Both the position numbers and the translations under genes were made by a program. Below, in pieces: positions 1-12,430 of a DNA stretch of 64,000 nucleotides (the first letter of the stretch is position 1; every line of letters starts with the position of its first letter). This DNA comes from Type-B symbiont of Plautia stali. Its GTDB lineage: Bacteria; Pseudomonadota; Gammaproteobacteria; Enterobacterales; Enterobacteriaceae. The DNA lies in the NCBI GenBank assembly GCA_001485295.1, contig BBOA01000006.1, forward strand, positions 62,001 to 126,000, read 5' to 3'. Below the pieces are notes generated by a model, which was not told the DNA's origin, searched no databases, and was given only the letters and a program-made list of their open reading frames with translations.

Positions 1-1548
1 ATTATGAGCCTAGGGTTTCGCGGCGAAGCGCTCGCCAGCATCAGCTCGGTGTCGCGCCTCACCTTAACCTCTCGCACCCAGGCGCAGAGCGAAGCTTGGC
101 AGGCGTACGCCGAAGGACGCGACATGGAAGTAACGGTGAAACCAGCGGCGCATCCATGCGGCACCACGCTGGAGGTGCTCGACCTCTTTTACAACACGCC
201 CGCGCGCCGCAAATTCATGCGCACCGAGAAAACCGAGTTCGGCCATATCGACGATGTGATCCGCCGCATCGCGCTGGCACGTTTCGACGTCGCCATCTCG
301 CTTAGCCACAACGGTAAACTGATGCGCCGGTATCGCGCGGTCAGCGATGAGACACAGCGCACGCGGCGGCTGGGCGCGATTTGCGGTGCTATCTTTATGC
401 AGCATGCGCTGTACATTGACTGGCAGCATGACTATCTGCTGCTGCGCGGCTGGGTCGCCGATCCGGCCGGTTCGCGCCAGCTGACCGACATCCAGTACTG
501 CTACGTCAACGGCCGTATAATACGTGACAAGCTGATCAACCACGCGATACGCCAAGCGTTTCAGACGCAGCTACAGGTCGATCAGCAGCCAGCCTACGTG
601 CTCTATCTGGGGATCGACCCGCATCAGGTGGACGTCAACGTTCATCCCGCCAAGCACGAGGTACGCTTTCATCAGTCGCGGCTGGTGCACGACTTTATTT
701 TCCAGGGCGTGATGAGTGTGCTGCAGGAGAGCCGAGCGCCCGCTCTGCCTGTAGGCCCGGCGGAAGAGCCGGCGCCGCGCTGGCAGCCGGAGAACCGTAA
801 GGCGGCGGGCGGCAACCACTTTTCCCAGCCGTCCGCACTGCGTCGCAGCAAGGGCGGCGGCGCGCAGCCTCAGCCGAGCTTGCAGAATAAAGAGAACGGC
901 TACAGCAAGTTCGAAGGGGCGGTCTATCAGCAGCAGCTGAAAACGCCGGCGTTGCATTGGGCGACGCCGGCCGAGGCGCCGCTGACGTCGCATGCGCAAA
1001 GTTTCGGTCGCATGCTGACGGTGGCGCGTGAATGCTATGCGCTGCTGGAGCAGGAGCAGCGTCTGCTGCTGCTCTCGCTGCCGGTGGCGGCGCGCTGGGT
1101 TAGGCACGCGCAGCTGCAGCCGGGCGAAACCGAGCTGAAATCGCAGCCGCTGCTGATTCCGGTGCGGATGAAGATCGCTAGGCCGGAGCGCCAGATCGCC
1201 GCCGACAGGCAGAGCCTACTGAGCGAAATGGGCATCGATCTGCAGCCGGAAGGCGACCACGTGACGCTGCGCGCAGTGCCTTTACCCTTGCGCCCGCAAA
1301 ATTTACAAATCTTGATTCCAGAGCTGTTAGACTATCTTGCCCAGCAGCCAGCGTGCGACGCTTCTCAGCTGGCGCAGTGGCTGGCGCGACGCTGTGATAC
1401 GGAGGCGCCTCACTGGAATCACACCCAGGCGATTGCACTGCTGGCGGAACTGGAGCGGCTCTGTCCGCAATTGCTGAAATCGCCGCCTTCATGCCTGATT
1501 CAGGCCATTGAGATTGAGAGCGCGCTGAACGCATTAAAGCATGAGTGA
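1..1548 (+). CDS. mutL: DNA mismatch repair protein MutL (5' end outside window)
   Basis: GHKL ATPase that links MutS mismatch recognition to MutH and UvrD. The window opens inside the gene: the frame is open from base 1, and the first residues ([12 protein letters not shown]) are the conserved ATP-lid motif, so roughly the first 90 residues are missing. The motifs for the second half of the ATPase domain follow ([27 protein letters not shown] region, then VNGR at about residue 168 of the visible part). A linker of low conservation leads to the C-terminal dimerisation domain, ending in LNALKHE. The visible part looks intact and matches the E. coli length. Its TGA stop overlaps the miaA start, the classic mutL-miaA coupling. 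Confidence 0.96.
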   Translation: MMSLGFRGEALASISSVSRLTLTSRTQAQSEAWQAYAEGRDMEVTVKPAAHPCGTTLEVLDLFYNTPARRKFMRTEKTEFGHIDDVIRRIALARFDVAISLSHNGKLMRRYRAVSDETQRTRRLGAICGAIFMQHALYIDWQHDYLLLRGWVADPAGSRQLTDIQYCYVNGRIIRDKLINHAIRQAFQTQLQVDQQPAYVLYLGIDPHQVDVNVHPAKHEVRFHQSRLVHDFIFQGVMSVLQESRAPALPVGPAEEPAPRWQPENRKAAGGNHFSQPSALRRSKGGGAQPQPSLQNKENGYSKFEGAVYQQQLKTPALHWATPAEAPLTSHAQSFGRMLTVARECYALLEQEQRLLLLSLPVAARWVRHAQLQPGETELKSQPLLIPVRMKIARPERQIAADRQSLLSEMGIDLQPEGDHVTLRAVPLPLRPQNLQILIPELLDYLAQQPACDASQLAQWLARRCDTEAPHWNHTQAIALLAELERLCPQLLKSPPSCLIQAIEIESALNALKHE

Positions 1549-2491
1549 GCAAAACCAAGCTGGCCGACCAAAGGCTATTTTTTTGATGGGGCCGACTGCC
1601 TCTGGCAAAACCGTGCTGGCGATTGCGTTAAGAAAGCAGCTGCCGGTGGAACTTATCAGCGTTGATTCTGCCTTAATCTATCGCGGGATGGATATCGGCA
1701 CGGCGAAACCTTCAGCCGACGAACTGGCGGAGGCACCCCATCGCCTGCTGGACATTCGAGATCCGTCGCAGGCCTATTCGGCTGCAGACTTTCGTCGTGA
1801 TGCACTGGCGGCGATGACGGAGATCGTTCAGGACGGCCGTATTCCGCTGCTGGTCGGCGGGACCACACTCTATTTCAAAGCGTTGCTGGAAGGATTGTCG
1901 CCGCTGCCCTCGGCCGATCCCGAGGTGCGTCAGCGAATAGAGGAAATGGCGCGCGAGAAAGGATGGGATGAACTGCATCGTCAGCTGTGCGCCATCGATC
2001 CGGTCGCTGGGAGTCGTATTCATCTGAATGATCCGCAGAGAATTTCGCGAGCACTGGAAGTTTTTTTTATTTCGGGTAAAACTTTAACGGAACTGACAAA
2101 AATATCCGGCGAAGCGTTACCCTATGATGTATATCAGTTCGCAATCGCCCCCGCGAGCCGCGAACTGCTGCATCAGCGTATCGCATTACGCTTCGAACAG
2201 ATACTGATGTCGGGATTTGAAGCGGAGGCTCGGGCCCTGTTTGAACGAGGTGATTTGCATACGGATATGCCTTCCATTCGTTGTGTCGGTTATCGCCAGA
2301 TGTGGTCTTACTTGGCTGGCGAGATTGATTACGACGAGATGGTTTATCGGGGAATTTGCGCGACCCGACAGCTCGCTAAACGCCAGATAACTTGGTTACG
2401 CGGTTGGGAAAATGTCCGCTGGCTTGACAGCGATAGCCCAGAATCCGCGCGTAACGAGATGCTTCAGTTTCTTAGTGCGAAGCATGAGTGA
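1541..2491 (+). CDS. miaA: tRNA dimethylallyltransferase MiaA
   Basis: Transfers a dimethylallyl group to A37 of tRNAs that read UNN codons, the first step of ms2i6A formation. The product has 316 residues, the same as E. coli. The P-loop GPTASGKT lies at residues 17-24, and the catalytic/substrate region [18 protein letters not shown] follows with Asp42. The start codon lies inside the last codons of mutL (8-bp overlap), so translation is probably coupled. In E. coli, hfq promoters lie within and downstream of miaA. No damage is visible. Confidence 0.96.
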   Translation: MSEQNQAGRPKAIFLMGPTASGKTVLAIALRKQLPVELISVDSALIYRGMDIGTAKPSADELAEAPHRLLDIRDPSQAYSAADFRRDALAAMTEIVQDGRIPLLVGGTTLYFKALLEGLSPLPSADPEVRQRIEEMAREKGWDELHRQLCAIDPVAGSRIHLNDPQRISRALEVFFISGKTLTELTKISGEALPYDVYQFAIAPASRELLHQRIALRFEQILMSGFEAEARALFERGDLHTDMPSIRCVGYRQMWSYLAGEIDYDEMVYRGICATRQLAKRQITWLRGWENVRWLDSDSPESARNEMLQFLSAKHE

Positions 2492-2581
2492 TTGTGTACA
2501 ATTGGCTGGTTATCGTGCGCAAATTTTTACGCAGTTTTTTCAGGATTTCGGTTCTATAAGTAATAAACAACAAGCATATAA

Positions 2582-2905
<324 letters not shown>

Positions 2906-2986
2906 CGCGCTACCCGTACAAGCTAGGGCGGGAGAACGCAGGCCGTTTTCCGTTCTGGTCTTCTATTTTCTAAGCGAGGTTATAGC

Positions 2987-4267
2987 TTGTTTGACCGTTA
3001 TGATGCCGGTGAGCAGGCCGTACTGGTACACATCTGGTTCTCCCAAGACAAAGAGATGGAAGATCTCCAAGAATTCGAAACCTTGGTCTCTTCTGCGGGC
3101 GTAGAGGCGCTGCAGGTTATTACCGGCAGTCGTAAAGCGCCACATCCCAAATATTTTGTCGATGAAGGAAAGGCAGCTGAAATTGCCGATGCGGTAAAAT
3201 CGAGTGGTGCATCGGTCGTTTTATTCGATCATGCCTTAACCCCAGCGCAGGAACGCAATCTGGAGCGCCTGTGCGAATGCCGAGTCATCGACCGCACCGG
3301 TTTGATCTTGGATATTTTCGCCCAACGCGCCCGTACCCACGAAGGTAAACTTCAGGTCAAGATGGCCCAGCTGCGCCATCTTGCCACCCGACTGGTGCGC
3401 GGCTGGACGCACCTTGAGCGTCAGAAAGGCGGTATCGGCTTACGCGGCCCGGGCGAGACCCAGCTGGAAACCGACCGTCGCCTGCTGCGCAACAGAATCA
3501 GTCAAATTTTATCCCGGCTCGAACGCGTGGAAAAACAGCGTGAGCAGGGACGTCAGGCGCGCGCGAAAGCGGACGTGCCGACCGTGTCGCTGGTGGGCTA
3601 CACCAACGCCGGCAAATCCACCTTATTCAACGCCATTACCTCCGCTAACGTCTATGCATCGGATCAGCTGTTCGCCACGCTCGATCCGACGCTGCGTCGT
3701 CTGAACGTCGCCAACGTCGGCGACGTGGTGCTAGCGGATACCGTCGGCTTTATATGCCATCTGCCTCATGACCTTGTGGCGGCGTTTAAGGCGACGCTGC
3801 AGGAGACGCGCCAGGCGACGCTGTTGCTGCATGTGATCGACGCCGCCGACGTGCGCGTTAACGAGAACATCGAAGTGGTCGATGCGGTGCTGGAAGAGAT
3901 CGAAGCGGACGAGATCCTGACACTGTTAGTGATGAATAAAATCGATATGCTGGACGGTTTCGCGCCGCGTATCGATCGTAATGAAGAAAATCTGCCGATC
4001 CGCGTCTGGCTTTCCGCGCAGAGCGGTGAAGGCATTCCGCTGTTATGGCAGGCGCTCTCCGAGCGGCTGGCAGGCGAAATCGCGCAGTTCGAATTGCGTC
4101 TGCCGCCGGAAATGGGCCGTCTGCGCAGCCGATTTTACCAGCTGCAGGCCATTGAAGATGAATGGAATGAAGAAGACGGCGGCGTTAGGCTGCGCGTGTG
4201 TCTACCGATGGTCGACTGGCGACGCCTGTGCAAGCAGGAACCAGCGCTGCGCGATTACATAATTTGA
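2987..4267 (+). CDS. hflX: Ribosome-associated GTPase HflX
   Basis: GTPase that splits stalled or heat-damaged 70S ribosomes. The 426 residues equal E. coli. The N-terminal HflX domain has the glycine-rich GGIGLRGPGETQLE segment (about residues 146-160). The G domain follows, with G1 GYTNAGKST near 203-211, G3 DTVGF near 250, and G4 NKID near 316. The best start is TTG at 2987 (reading MFDRYDAGEQ), as in E. coli, behind a GAGG-type ribosome binding site. It lies 81 bp downstream of hfq in the same direction. Confidence 0.95.
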   Translation: MFDRYDAGEQAVLVHIWFSQDKEMEDLQEFETLVSSAGVEALQVITGSRKAPHPKYFVDEGKAAEIADAVKSSGASVVLFDHALTPAQERNLERLCECRVIDRTGLILDIFAQRARTHEGKLQVKMAQLRHLATRLVRGWTHLERQKGGIGLRGPGETQLETDRRLLRNRISQILSRLERVEKQREQGRQARAKADVPTVSLVGYTNAGKSTLFNAITSANVYASDQLFATLDPTLRRLNVANVGDVVLADTVGFICHLPHDLVAAFKATLQETRQATLLLHVIDAADVRVNENIEVVDAVLEEIEADEILTLLVMNKIDMLDGFAPRIDRNEENLPIRVWLSAQSGEGIPLLWQALSERLAGEIAQFELRLPPEMGRLRSRFYQLQAIEDEWNEEDGGVRLRVCLPMVDWRRLCKQEPALRDYII

Positions 4268-4426
4268 CACATTGCTAAAAAGTCCTTACGCAATAGCTGG
4301 TAAGATATAGCAGGCATCTGCCGTTTTTCTGGGATCTTTCTCTTTAGGGCGAACAAAGGCAGCCAACACCGCTACAGCCTGAAAGCTACAGGGTAAATAG
4401 CGCACTTACAATAAATGGAGTAGAAC

Positions 4427-5662
4427 ATGGCGTGGAATCAGCCCGGTAATAACGGACAGGACCGCGACCCGTGGGGAAGCAGCAATAATAAAGGCGGCAA
4501 CTCTGGGGGAAACAAAGGTGGTCGTGAGCAGGGACCTCCGGATCTGGATGATATCTTCCGTAAGTTAAGCAAAAAGCTTGGCGGACTGGGTGGTGGCAAA
4601 CAGAATAAAAATGGCCAGCACCGTGGCGGCAGTGGAGGCAAACTGATCGGTATCGTTGCGGCCGCCGCGGTGGTTATCTGGGCCGCCAGCGGATTCTACA
4701 CTATTAAAGAATCGGAGCGCGGCGTCGTGACGCGCTTCGGCAAGTTCAGCCATCTGGTTGAGCCAGGCTTGAACTGGGAACCCACCTTTATCGACCAGGT
4801 GCGCGCGGTCAACGTCGAAGCGGTGCGAGAGCTCGCCGCGTCAGGCGTGATGCTGACCTCAGACGAGAACGTGGTACGCGTGGAAATGAACGTACAGTAC
4901 CGCGTGACCGATCCTGAACGCTATCTGTTTGCCGTCACCAGCGCGGACGACAGCTTGCGCCAGGCGACCGACAGTGCGCTGCGCGGCGTTATCGGCCGCT
5001 CAACCATGGATCGCATCCTGACTGAAGGGCGTACCGTGGTGCGTAGCGATACGCAGCGTGAAATCGACGAAACCATTCGTCCTTACAACATGGGCATCAC
5101 GTTGCTGGATGTCAACTTCCAGGCAGCGCGTCCGCCGGAAGAGGTGAAAGCCGCGTTCGACGACGCGATCGCCGCGCGTGAAAACCGCGAGCAGTATGTG
5201 CGCGAGGCGGAAGCCTACGCCAACGAAGTGCAGCCGCGTGCCAACGGCCAGGCGCAGCGCATCCTTGAAGAGGCGCGCGCATATAAAGAACGCACCGTGC
5301 TGGAAGCACAGGGTGAAGTAGCGCGTTTCGCTAAACTGCTGCCGGAATATAAAGCGGCGCCGGATATCACTAAAGAGCGTCTCTATATCGAAACCATGGA
5401 GCGCGTGCTGAGCCATACCCGCAAGGTGTTGGTTAACGATCGCGGCAACAACTTGATGTTGCTGCCGCTCGATCAGCTGATGCGCGGCGCAAGCGGCGTG
5501 GTACAGGGCGGTCAGAAGGGCACGAATCTGTCCACGCTGCCCCCTTTGCCCTGCGGCACCGCCAGCCGCAGCGACATGTCAGCCTATAATCCAGCCAGTA
5601 TCATGGATCAGCGCCGGGCCAACGCTCTGCGCAGCGATACCCAGCGCGAAAGGAGAGAGTAA
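4427..5662 (+). CDS. hflK: FtsH protease modulator HflK
   Basis: SPFH/Band-7 membrane protein that forms the HflKC cage around FtsH and modulates its proteolysis. The 411 residues (E. coli 419) begin with a Gly/Asn-rich cytoplasmic tail. A single membrane segment lies near residues 72-90 (LIGIVAAAAVVIWAASGFY), and the periplasmic SPFH domain starts at the ESERGVVTRFGKF motif. A helical region rich in Ala, Glu and Arg and a variable C-terminus follow. The gap to hflC is 3 bp, so the two are cotranscribed. Confidence 0.95.
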   Translation: MAWNQPGNNGQDRDPWGSSNNKGGNSGGNKGGREQGPPDLDDIFRKLSKKLGGLGGGKQNKNGQHRGGSGGKLIGIVAAAAVVIWAASGFYTIKESERGVVTRFGKFSHLVEPGLNWEPTFIDQVRAVNVEAVRELAASGVMLTSDENVVRVEMNVQYRVTDPERYLFAVTSADDSLRQATDSALRGVIGRSTMDRILTEGRTVVRSDTQREIDETIRPYNMGITLLDVNFQAARPPEEVKAAFDDAIAARENREQYVREAEAYANEVQPRANGQAQRILEEARAYKERTVLEAQGEVARFAKLLPEYKAAPDITKERLYIETMERVLSHTRKVLVNDRGNNLMLLPLDQLMRGASGVVQGGQKGTNLSTLPPLPCGTASRSDMSAYNPASIMDQRRANALRSDTQRERRE

Positions 5663-5665
5663 TCG

Positions 5666-6667
5666 ATGCGTAAACCCATAATTGTAGTCATTATTGTTGT
5701 ACTGGTGGCGTTCTACGCTTCACTGTTCGTGGTTCAGGAAGGCAAACGTGGCATCGTGCTGCACTTCGGTAAAGTGCTGCGCGACGACGAAAACAAACCG
5801 CAGGTATTCGCGCCGGGTCTGCATATGAAAGTGCCGTTTATCGAGACGGTGAAAACCCTCGATGCGCGTATTCAGACCACGGATAACCAGGCGGATCGCT
5901 TTGTCACCAAAGAGAAGAAAGATCTGATCGTCGATTCCTACATCAAATGGCGAATCAGCGACTTCAGCCGCTACTACTTGGCGACGGGCGGCGGCAATGT
6001 TTCTCAGGCGGAGGTGCTGCTGAAGCGTAAATTCAGCGACCGCCTGCGTTCCGAGATGGGTCGTCTTGACATAAAAAATATCGTGACCGACTCACGCGGC
6101 CGACTGACCACCGATGTGCGCGGTGCATTGAACACAGGCAGCACTGGCAGCGACGACGAAGTGCAGACGCCGGCGGCGGATGACGCTATCGCCAGCGCCG
6201 CCGCGCGCGTCGAGCGTGAAACTAACAGCAAAGAGCCAGCGATCAACCCAAACAGCATGGCAGCGCTAGGCATTCAGGTGGTAGACGTGCGCATCAAGCA
6301 GATCAACCTGCCCGAAGTGTCGGACGCGATCTACAACCGTATGCGCGCCGAGCGTGAAGCGGTTGCGCGCAGCCAGCGCTCGCAGGGTCAGGAAGAGGCG
6401 GAAAAACTGCGTGCCCAGGCAGACTATCAGGTAACCCGCACGCTGGCGGAGGCGCAGCGCATCGCACTGATCACCCGCGGTGATGGCGATGCCGAAGCGG
6501 CGAAGCTCTTTGCGGACGCCTTCAGCCAGGATCCCGATTTCTACGCCTTTATTCGCAGCCTGCGCGCCTATGAAAATAGCTTCAGCAACAATCAGGATGT
6601 GATGGTGCTCAGCCCGGATAGCGATTTCTTCCGATATATGAAAACGCCCTCTAACGCGCCGGGATAA
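5666..6667 (+). CDS. hflC: FtsH protease modulator HflC
   Basis: Partner of HflK in the FtsH holoenzyme. The 333 residues match E. coli (334). There is one N-terminal membrane segment (residues 3-21), then an SPFH domain with EGKRGIVLHFGKV, and a coiled-coil rich in EAVARSQRSQG-type repeats. The gene ends 46 bp before the small gene yjeT. No frameshift or stop is seen. Confidence 0.95.
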   Translation: MRKPIIVVIIVVLVAFYASLFVVQEGKRGIVLHFGKVLRDDENKPQVFAPGLHMKVPFIETVKTLDARIQTTDNQADRFVTKEKKDLIVDSYIKWRISDFSRYYLATGGGNVSQAEVLLKRKFSDRLRSEMGRLDIKNIVTDSRGRLTTDVRGALNTGSTGSDDEVQTPAADDAIASAAARVERETNSKEPAINPNSMAALGIQVVDVRIKQINLPEVSDAIYNRMRAEREAVARSQRSQGQEEAEKLRAQADYQVTRTLAEAQRIALITRGDGDAEAAKLFADAFSQDPDFYAFIRSLRAYENSFSNNQDVMVLSPDSDFFRYMKTPSNAPG

Positions 6668-6713
6668 GAACTGCTATAACCTACGGGCCGACAAAATAAT
6701 GTCGGCTTGTTCC

Positions 6714-6905
6714 ATGAACACAACCACATGGATGGCGCTGGTGTTATTACTGGAGGGGATGGGACCGATGTTTCTGCCGCGCGTCTGGCGTCGCATGATC
6801 CTCAGCATGGCGCAGCTGCCGGATCGTCTGCTGCACCGTTTCGACAGCGGACTAATGGTAGCAGGCTTGGTGATCTACTACATGATCGCCGCGCACAGGG
6901 GCTAG
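6714..6905 (+). CDS. yjeT: Small inner membrane protein YjeT (DUF2065)
   Basis: The product has 63 residues, starting MNTTTWMALVLLLEGMGPM, and is close to E. coli YjeT (65 residues). Two hydrophobic helices flank a basic segment (PRVWRRMI). An upstream in-frame ATG at 6699 would add five residues, but the family start is the ATG at 6714. The position between hflC and purA is conserved. Function is unknown. The stop is TAG. Confidence 0.88.
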   Translation: MNTTTWMALVLLLEGMGPMFLPRVWRRMILSMAQLPDRLLHRFDSGLMVAGLVIYYMIAAHRG

Positions 6906-6995
6906 ATTGTGTCTTTTGTGCTCACATTCCCCAAGATGTTGTGGTGCGTAAAAGCTAGGCGAAAAATGCGCGCAAACGTATGCTAAAAGTGCTGA

Positions 6996-8348
<1,353 letters not shown>

Positions 8349-8356
8349 TCCTGCAC

Positions 8357-8382
8357 AGGCCGGACGTTCCGGCCTTTTTTTT
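8357..8382 (+). terminator. Intrinsic terminator of purA
   Basis: The GC-rich inverted repeat AGGCCGGA-CG-TTCCGGCCT is followed by eight T residues, directly after the purA stop codon. Confidence 0.9.
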
Positions 8383-8551
8383 CGCTTTTTATCCCTTCGC
8401 GCGCTCACATTACCGTTCGGCTGAAAAAAACACACTCTGGTTTCGACTCTGGTTTATCATCTACAGTAACTGCAAGCCGGTTTAATATTAAAATCAACCG
8501 CAACATGGCCAAAGCAGATAAATACGCCATAGGTGCTCTACTGAGGTCATT

Positions 8552-8977
8552 GTGCAACTGATAAGTTTTACCGATTATAGTCTACGGGCCTTAATTTATA
8601 TGGCCACTTTGCGAGAAGTCAAAATGACCAACATTACCGAAGTCATCGAGACCTACGGCGTGTCGCGTAACCACATGGTTAAAATCATTAATCAGCTCAG
8701 CCGTGCTGAATTTATCGCAGCGACGCGCGGCAAAAACAGCAGGCATCCGTCTCGGGATAGATCTGCGTCATATCGTTATCGGCGACGTGGTACGAAAAAT
8801 GGAGCCGCTACACAGTTAGTGGACTGTGCTATTACGCTAGCCTGCTGCCTGAGAAAGGCATTGAACGATGCAGTACAGCTTTTTTTGCGGGAACTGGACA
8901 GCTACACGCTGGCAGACTTAGTCAAGGGAACGAACCCTTATACCATATTTTATTGTCTCAACCGCCGGTGGCAATGA
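8552..8977 (+). pseudogene. nsrR: Nitric-oxide-sensing Rrf2 repressor NsrR, frameshifted
   Basis: Rrf2-family [Fe-S] repressor of NO-stress genes in E. coli. The N-terminal winged helix is well kept (GTG start, QLISFTDYSLRALIYMATL, then GVSRNHMVKIINQLSRAEF). After RGKN the frame has a +1 insertion, so about 25 residues are out of frame. The true sequence (GIRLGIDLRHIVIGDVVRKMEP) is readable one frame over. A compensating deletion near LVDC restores the frame. The cluster region is also shortened: instead of three spaced cysteines it reads DCAITLACC. A 141-residue product is formally open, but cluster binding is doubtful. It sits between purA and rnr as in E. coli. Confidence 0.75.
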
Positions 8978-9004
8978 ATCTGAAATGACATCGGAGGAAC
9001 CGCT

Positions 9005-11440
9005 ATGTCAAAAGATCCTTTTCAAGAAAGAGAAGCTGAAAAATATGAAAACCCTATTCCGAGCCGTGAATTTATTCTGGCTCATCTGAAAAAACGCGAA
9101 AAACCTGCCAGCCGCGACGAGCTGGCGCAGGAACTGAACCTGACGGACGAAGAGCACCTTGAAGCGCTGCGTCGCCGCCTGCGCGCCATGGAGCGCGACG
9201 GTCAGCTAGTGTTTACCCGTCGCCAGTGCTACGCGCTGCCAGAGCGCCTTGATCTACTGCGCGGCAAGGTGATCGGCCACCGCGACGGTTATGGCTTCCT
9301 GCGGGTGGAAGGCCAGAAAGACGACCTCTATCTCTCCGCCGAGCAGATGAAAATGTGCATGCACGGTGACGTTATCCTAGCACAGCCGCTGGGCGCCGAT
9401 CGCAAAGGGCGCCGCGAAGCGCGCGTGGTGCGTGTGCTGGAGCCGCGTAACAACCAGATCGTCGGCCGCTACTTCACCGATGCGGGCGCAGGCTTCGCGG
9501 TGCCGGACGACAGCCGTCTGAGCTTCGATATTCTCATTCCGCCGGAAGCGACCTTACAGGCACGGATGGGCTCAGTGGTGGTAGTCGAGCTGGTGCAGCG
9601 TCCAACGCGCCGCACCAAGGCGATCGGTAAAGTCGCGGAGATACTCGGCGACAACATGGGCACCGGCTTGGCGATCGATATGGCGCTGCGCACCCATGAA
9701 ATCCCGCACAGCTGGCCACCGGAAGTGGAAAAGCCAGTCAGCGAACTCAGCGAAGAAGTGCCGGAAGCGGCGAAACAAGGGCGCGTCGATCTGCGTTGGC
9801 TGCCGCTGGTCACCATCGACGGCGAAGACGCGCGCGACTTCGACGATGCGGTTTACTGCAAGAAAAAACGCGGCGGCTGGCGTCTGTGGGTAGCGATCGC
9901 TGACGTGAGCTACTACGTCCGTCCCGGTACTCCGCTGGACGACGAAGCGCTGCAGCGCGGCACCTCGGTCTACTTCCCGTCGCAGGTGGTGCCGATGCTG
10001 CCGGAAGTGCTCTCCAACGGCCTCTGCTCCCTGAATCCGCAGATCGATCGTCTCTGCATGGTGTGCGAGATGACCATCTCCGCTACAGGTAAGCTGACCG
10101 GCTACAAGCATTACGAAGCGGTGATGAACTCCCATGCGCGTTTGACCTACACCAAAGTGTGGAACATTCTGCAGGGCAATCCCGAACTGCGCGAGCAGTA
10201 CGCGCCACTGCTGAAACTGCTGGAAGAGCTGCACAGCATGTATAAGGTGCTGAAGCTGGCGCGTGAGGCGCGTGGCGGCATCTCGTTCGAAACCGAAGAA
10301 GCTAAGTTTATCTTCAACGCTGAGCGTCGCATTGAGCGCGTAGAGCGCACCGTGCGTAACGACGCGCACAGGCTGATCGAAGAGTGCATGATCCTCGCCA
10401 ATATCGCTTCGGCACGCTTCGTCGAGAAGCATCAGGAGCCAGCGCTGTTCCGCGATCACGATCGTCCCAGCGACGACAGCATCACTAGCTTCCGCACTGT
10501 GCTAAATGAGCTGGGCCTGTCGCTGCTAGGCGGCGCGAAGCCGGAGCCGATCAACTATGCCGAGCTGCTGACGCAGATCGCCGATCGTCCGGATGCGGAG
10601 ATGCTTCAAACTATGCTCCTGCGCTCGATGAAGCAGGCGGTCTACGATCCGGAAAACCGTGGCCACTTCGGCTTGGCGCTGCAGTCTTACGCGCACTTTA
10701 CCTCGCCGATCCGCCGCTATCCTGATCTGCTGCTGCACCGTGCGATCAAATACTTGCTGGCGCAGGCCGAGGGCAAGGTGAAAGGCAACACCATCGCGAC
10801 CGGCGGCTACCACTACGATCTGCCGCAGATGCTGCAGCTGGGCCAGCACTGTTCGATGACGGAGCGTCGCGCCGACGAGGCGACGCGCGACGTCGCCGAC
10901 TGGCTGAAATGCGACTTTATGCAGGATCAGGTCGGTAACACCTTTAACGGCGTTATCTCCAGCGTGACCGGCTTCGGCTTCTTTGTACGCCTGAACGATC
11001 TCTTTATTGACGGGCTGGTGCACGTCTCGACGCTGGATAACGACTACTACCGTTTCGATCCGGTCGGGCAGCGTTTGATCGGCGAATCAGGTGGTCGTAC
11101 TTACCGTCTGGGCAATCCGGTTGAAGTGCGCGTCGACGCAGTGCATCTCGACGAACGCAAGATCGATTTCGCGCTGATCTCCAGCCATCGTCAGCCGTGC
11201 GGCGAAGACAAAACCGCGCGCGAAAAAGCGAAGCGCAGGAGCAAAGCGCCGCCGAAACGCCGTTGCCAGCTCGGTAAAAAAGGCAACTTCGAGTCGAACG
11301 AAGCGTTCCGCAGCGGCAAGGAAAAACCGACCAAAGCCAAGAAAGAGAAAAAAAGCAAAACCCTGTCGGAAAAAACTCGTAAAATCGCCACCGTCACTAA
11401 GGCAAAGCGCGCCGAGAAAAAACAGGCCGACTCCGCCTGA
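9005..11440 (+). CDS. rnr: Ribonuclease R
   Basis: 3'-5' exoribonuclease that degrades structured RNA and takes part in rRNA quality control and trans-translation. The 811 residues are close to E. coli (813). Order: N-terminal helix-turn-helix-like region, two cold-shock domains, RNB catalytic domain with the [13 protein letters not shown] aspartates near residues 271-283, then an S1 domain ([22 protein letters not shown], about 650-671). The tail is Lys-rich from about 735. The AGGA ribosome binding site is 8 bp upstream of ATG. It is intact. Confidence 0.96.
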   Translation: MSKDPFQEREAEKYENPIPSREFILAHLKKREKPASRDELAQELNLTDEEHLEALRRRLRAMERDGQLVFTRRQCYALPERLDLLRGKVIGHRDGYGFLRVEGQKDDLYLSAEQMKMCMHGDVILAQPLGADRKGRREARVVRVLEPRNNQIVGRYFTDAGAGFAVPDDSRLSFDILIPPEATLQARMGSVVVVELVQRPTRRTKAIGKVAEILGDNMGTGLAIDMALRTHEIPHSWPPEVEKPVSELSEEVPEAAKQGRVDLRWLPLVTIDGEDARDFDDAVYCKKKRGGWRLWVAIADVSYYVRPGTPLDDEALQRGTSVYFPSQVVPMLPEVLSNGLCSLNPQIDRLCMVCEMTISATGKLTGYKHYEAVMNSHARLTYTKVWNILQGNPELREQYAPLLKLLEELHSMYKVLKLAREARGGISFETEEAKFIFNAERRIERVERTVRNDAHRLIEECMILANIASARFVEKHQEPALFRDHDRPSDDSITSFRTVLNELGLSLLGGAKPEPINYAELLTQIADRPDAEMLQTMLLRSMKQAVYDPENRGHFGLALQSYAHFTSPIRRYPDLLLHRAIKYLLAQAEGKVKGNTIATGGYHYDLPQMLQLGQHCSMTERRADEATRDVADWLKCDFMQDQVGNTFNGVISSVTGFGFFVRLNDLFIDGLVHVSTLDNDYYRFDPVGQRLIGESGGRTYRLGNPVEVRVDAVHLDERKIDFALISSHRQPCGEDKTAREKAKRRSKAPPKRRCQLGKKGNFESNEAFRSGKEKPTKAKKEKKSKTLSEKTRKIATVTKAKRAEKKQADSA

Positions 11441-11512
11441 TACGTTAACGGACGCCTTCTGCCCGCAGAGGGCATCTGCTGAAGTTCATTTCATTCCAAA
11501 CTGAGCAGATCG

Positions 11513-12247
11513 ATGAGCGAAATTGTTTTTGGCATCTATGCCGTACAAGCGCTGCTGGAGCGCGATCCCCAGCGCTTCCAGGAAGTCTTTATCCTTAAGG
11601 GCCGCGACGGTCGTCGCCTGCAGCCGTTGGTGGCGGCGCTGGAAGCTCAGGGCATCGTTATCCAGCTGGCCAAGCGCCAGTGGCTGGACGGTCAGGTTGA
11701 AGGCGGCGTGCATCAGGGTATCGTGGCGCGCATCAAGCCGGGCCGTCAGTATCAGGAAGGCTATCTGCTGGATCTGCTGGTAAATTTGGGAAAACCGTTG
11801 CTGCTGGTGCTAGACGGCGTCACCGATCCGCACAACCTTGGCGCCTGCCTGCGCAGCGCCGATGCGGCGGGCGTGCACGCGGTGATCGTGCCGAAAGATC
11901 GCTCCGCTTCGCTCAACGCTACGGCGAAAAAAGTCGCCAGTGGCGCGGCGGAAAACGTGCCACTGATCCGCGTCACCAACTTGGCGCGCACGCTGCGCCT
12001 GCTGCAGGAGTACAACATCTGGGTGGTCGGCACGGCGGTTGAAGCGGATCATACGCTTTATCAGAGCAAAATGACCGGGCCGATGGCGCTGGTGATGGGT
12101 GCGGAAGCCGAAGGCATGCGTCGACTGACGCACGAGCACTGCGACGAGCTGATCAGCATTCCAATCGCGGGCAGCGTCTCGTCGCTTAACGTATCAGTGG
12201 CGACCGGCGTCTGCCTGTTCGAAGCGGTACGCCAGCGCGGGGCGTAA
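11513..12247 (+). CDS. rlmB: 23S rRNA (guanosine-2'-O)-methyltransferase RlmB
   Basis: SPOUT methyltransferase for Gm2251 of 23S rRNA. The 244 residues (E. coli 243) hold an N-terminal substrate-binding domain and the three SpoU motifs: [13 protein letters not shown] near 107-119, [13 protein letters not shown] near 194-206, and [18 protein letters not shown] near 218-235. It lies 72 bp after rnr on the same strand, as in E. coli, and ends the intact core block. Confidence 0.95.
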   Translation: MSEIVFGIYAVQALLERDPQRFQEVFILKGRDGRRLQPLVAALEAQGIVIQLAKRQWLDGQVEGGVHQGIVARIKPGRQYQEGYLLDLLVNLGKPLLLVLDGVTDPHNLGACLRSADAAGVHAVIVPKDRSASLNATAKKVASGAAENVPLIRVTNLARTLRLLQEYNIWVVGTAVEADHTLYQSKMTGPMALVMGAEAEGMRRLTHEHCDELISIPIAGSVSSLNVSVATGVCLFEAVRQRGA

Positions 12248-12334
12248 TCCCCGCCACAAAACCTCCTTAGTGCCTAGGCATAACCGCACGCCGTTCTCCC
12301 ATCCTGATCAGGACAGACAACGCGAGGAGTGGTT

Positions 12335-12430
12335 ATGACCTGCACAACCCACACTGTTTTCAATCAGCCGCAGCCCCTAAGCAACAGCAATCTCTTTCTC
12401 TCCGACACGCGGCTGTGCGAGGTGCTCTCC
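12335..12430 (+). pseudogene. aidB: AidB 5' remnant
   Basis: Acyl-CoA-dehydrogenase-like protein of the adaptive response. Only the first 30-odd residues survive: THTVFNQPQPLSNSNLFLSD is the AidB N-terminus. A good AGGAG ribosome binding site precedes the ATG. Homology stops near 12425-12430, where an antisense chemoreceptor fragment begins, so a deletion or rearrangement removed about 95% of the gene. aidB lies in the rlmB to rpsF interval in E. coli. Confidence 0.7.

Noticed and set aside
571-1107. Long open frame on the minus strand inside mutL
   Set aside because: Antisense shadow of a GC-rich coding region; no ribosome binding site and a low-complexity Arg-rich product.
9572-10459. 295-codon open frame on the minus strand within rnr
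   Set aside because: Antisense to an intact, strongly conserved enzyme; His/Arg-rich composition typical of a shadow frame.
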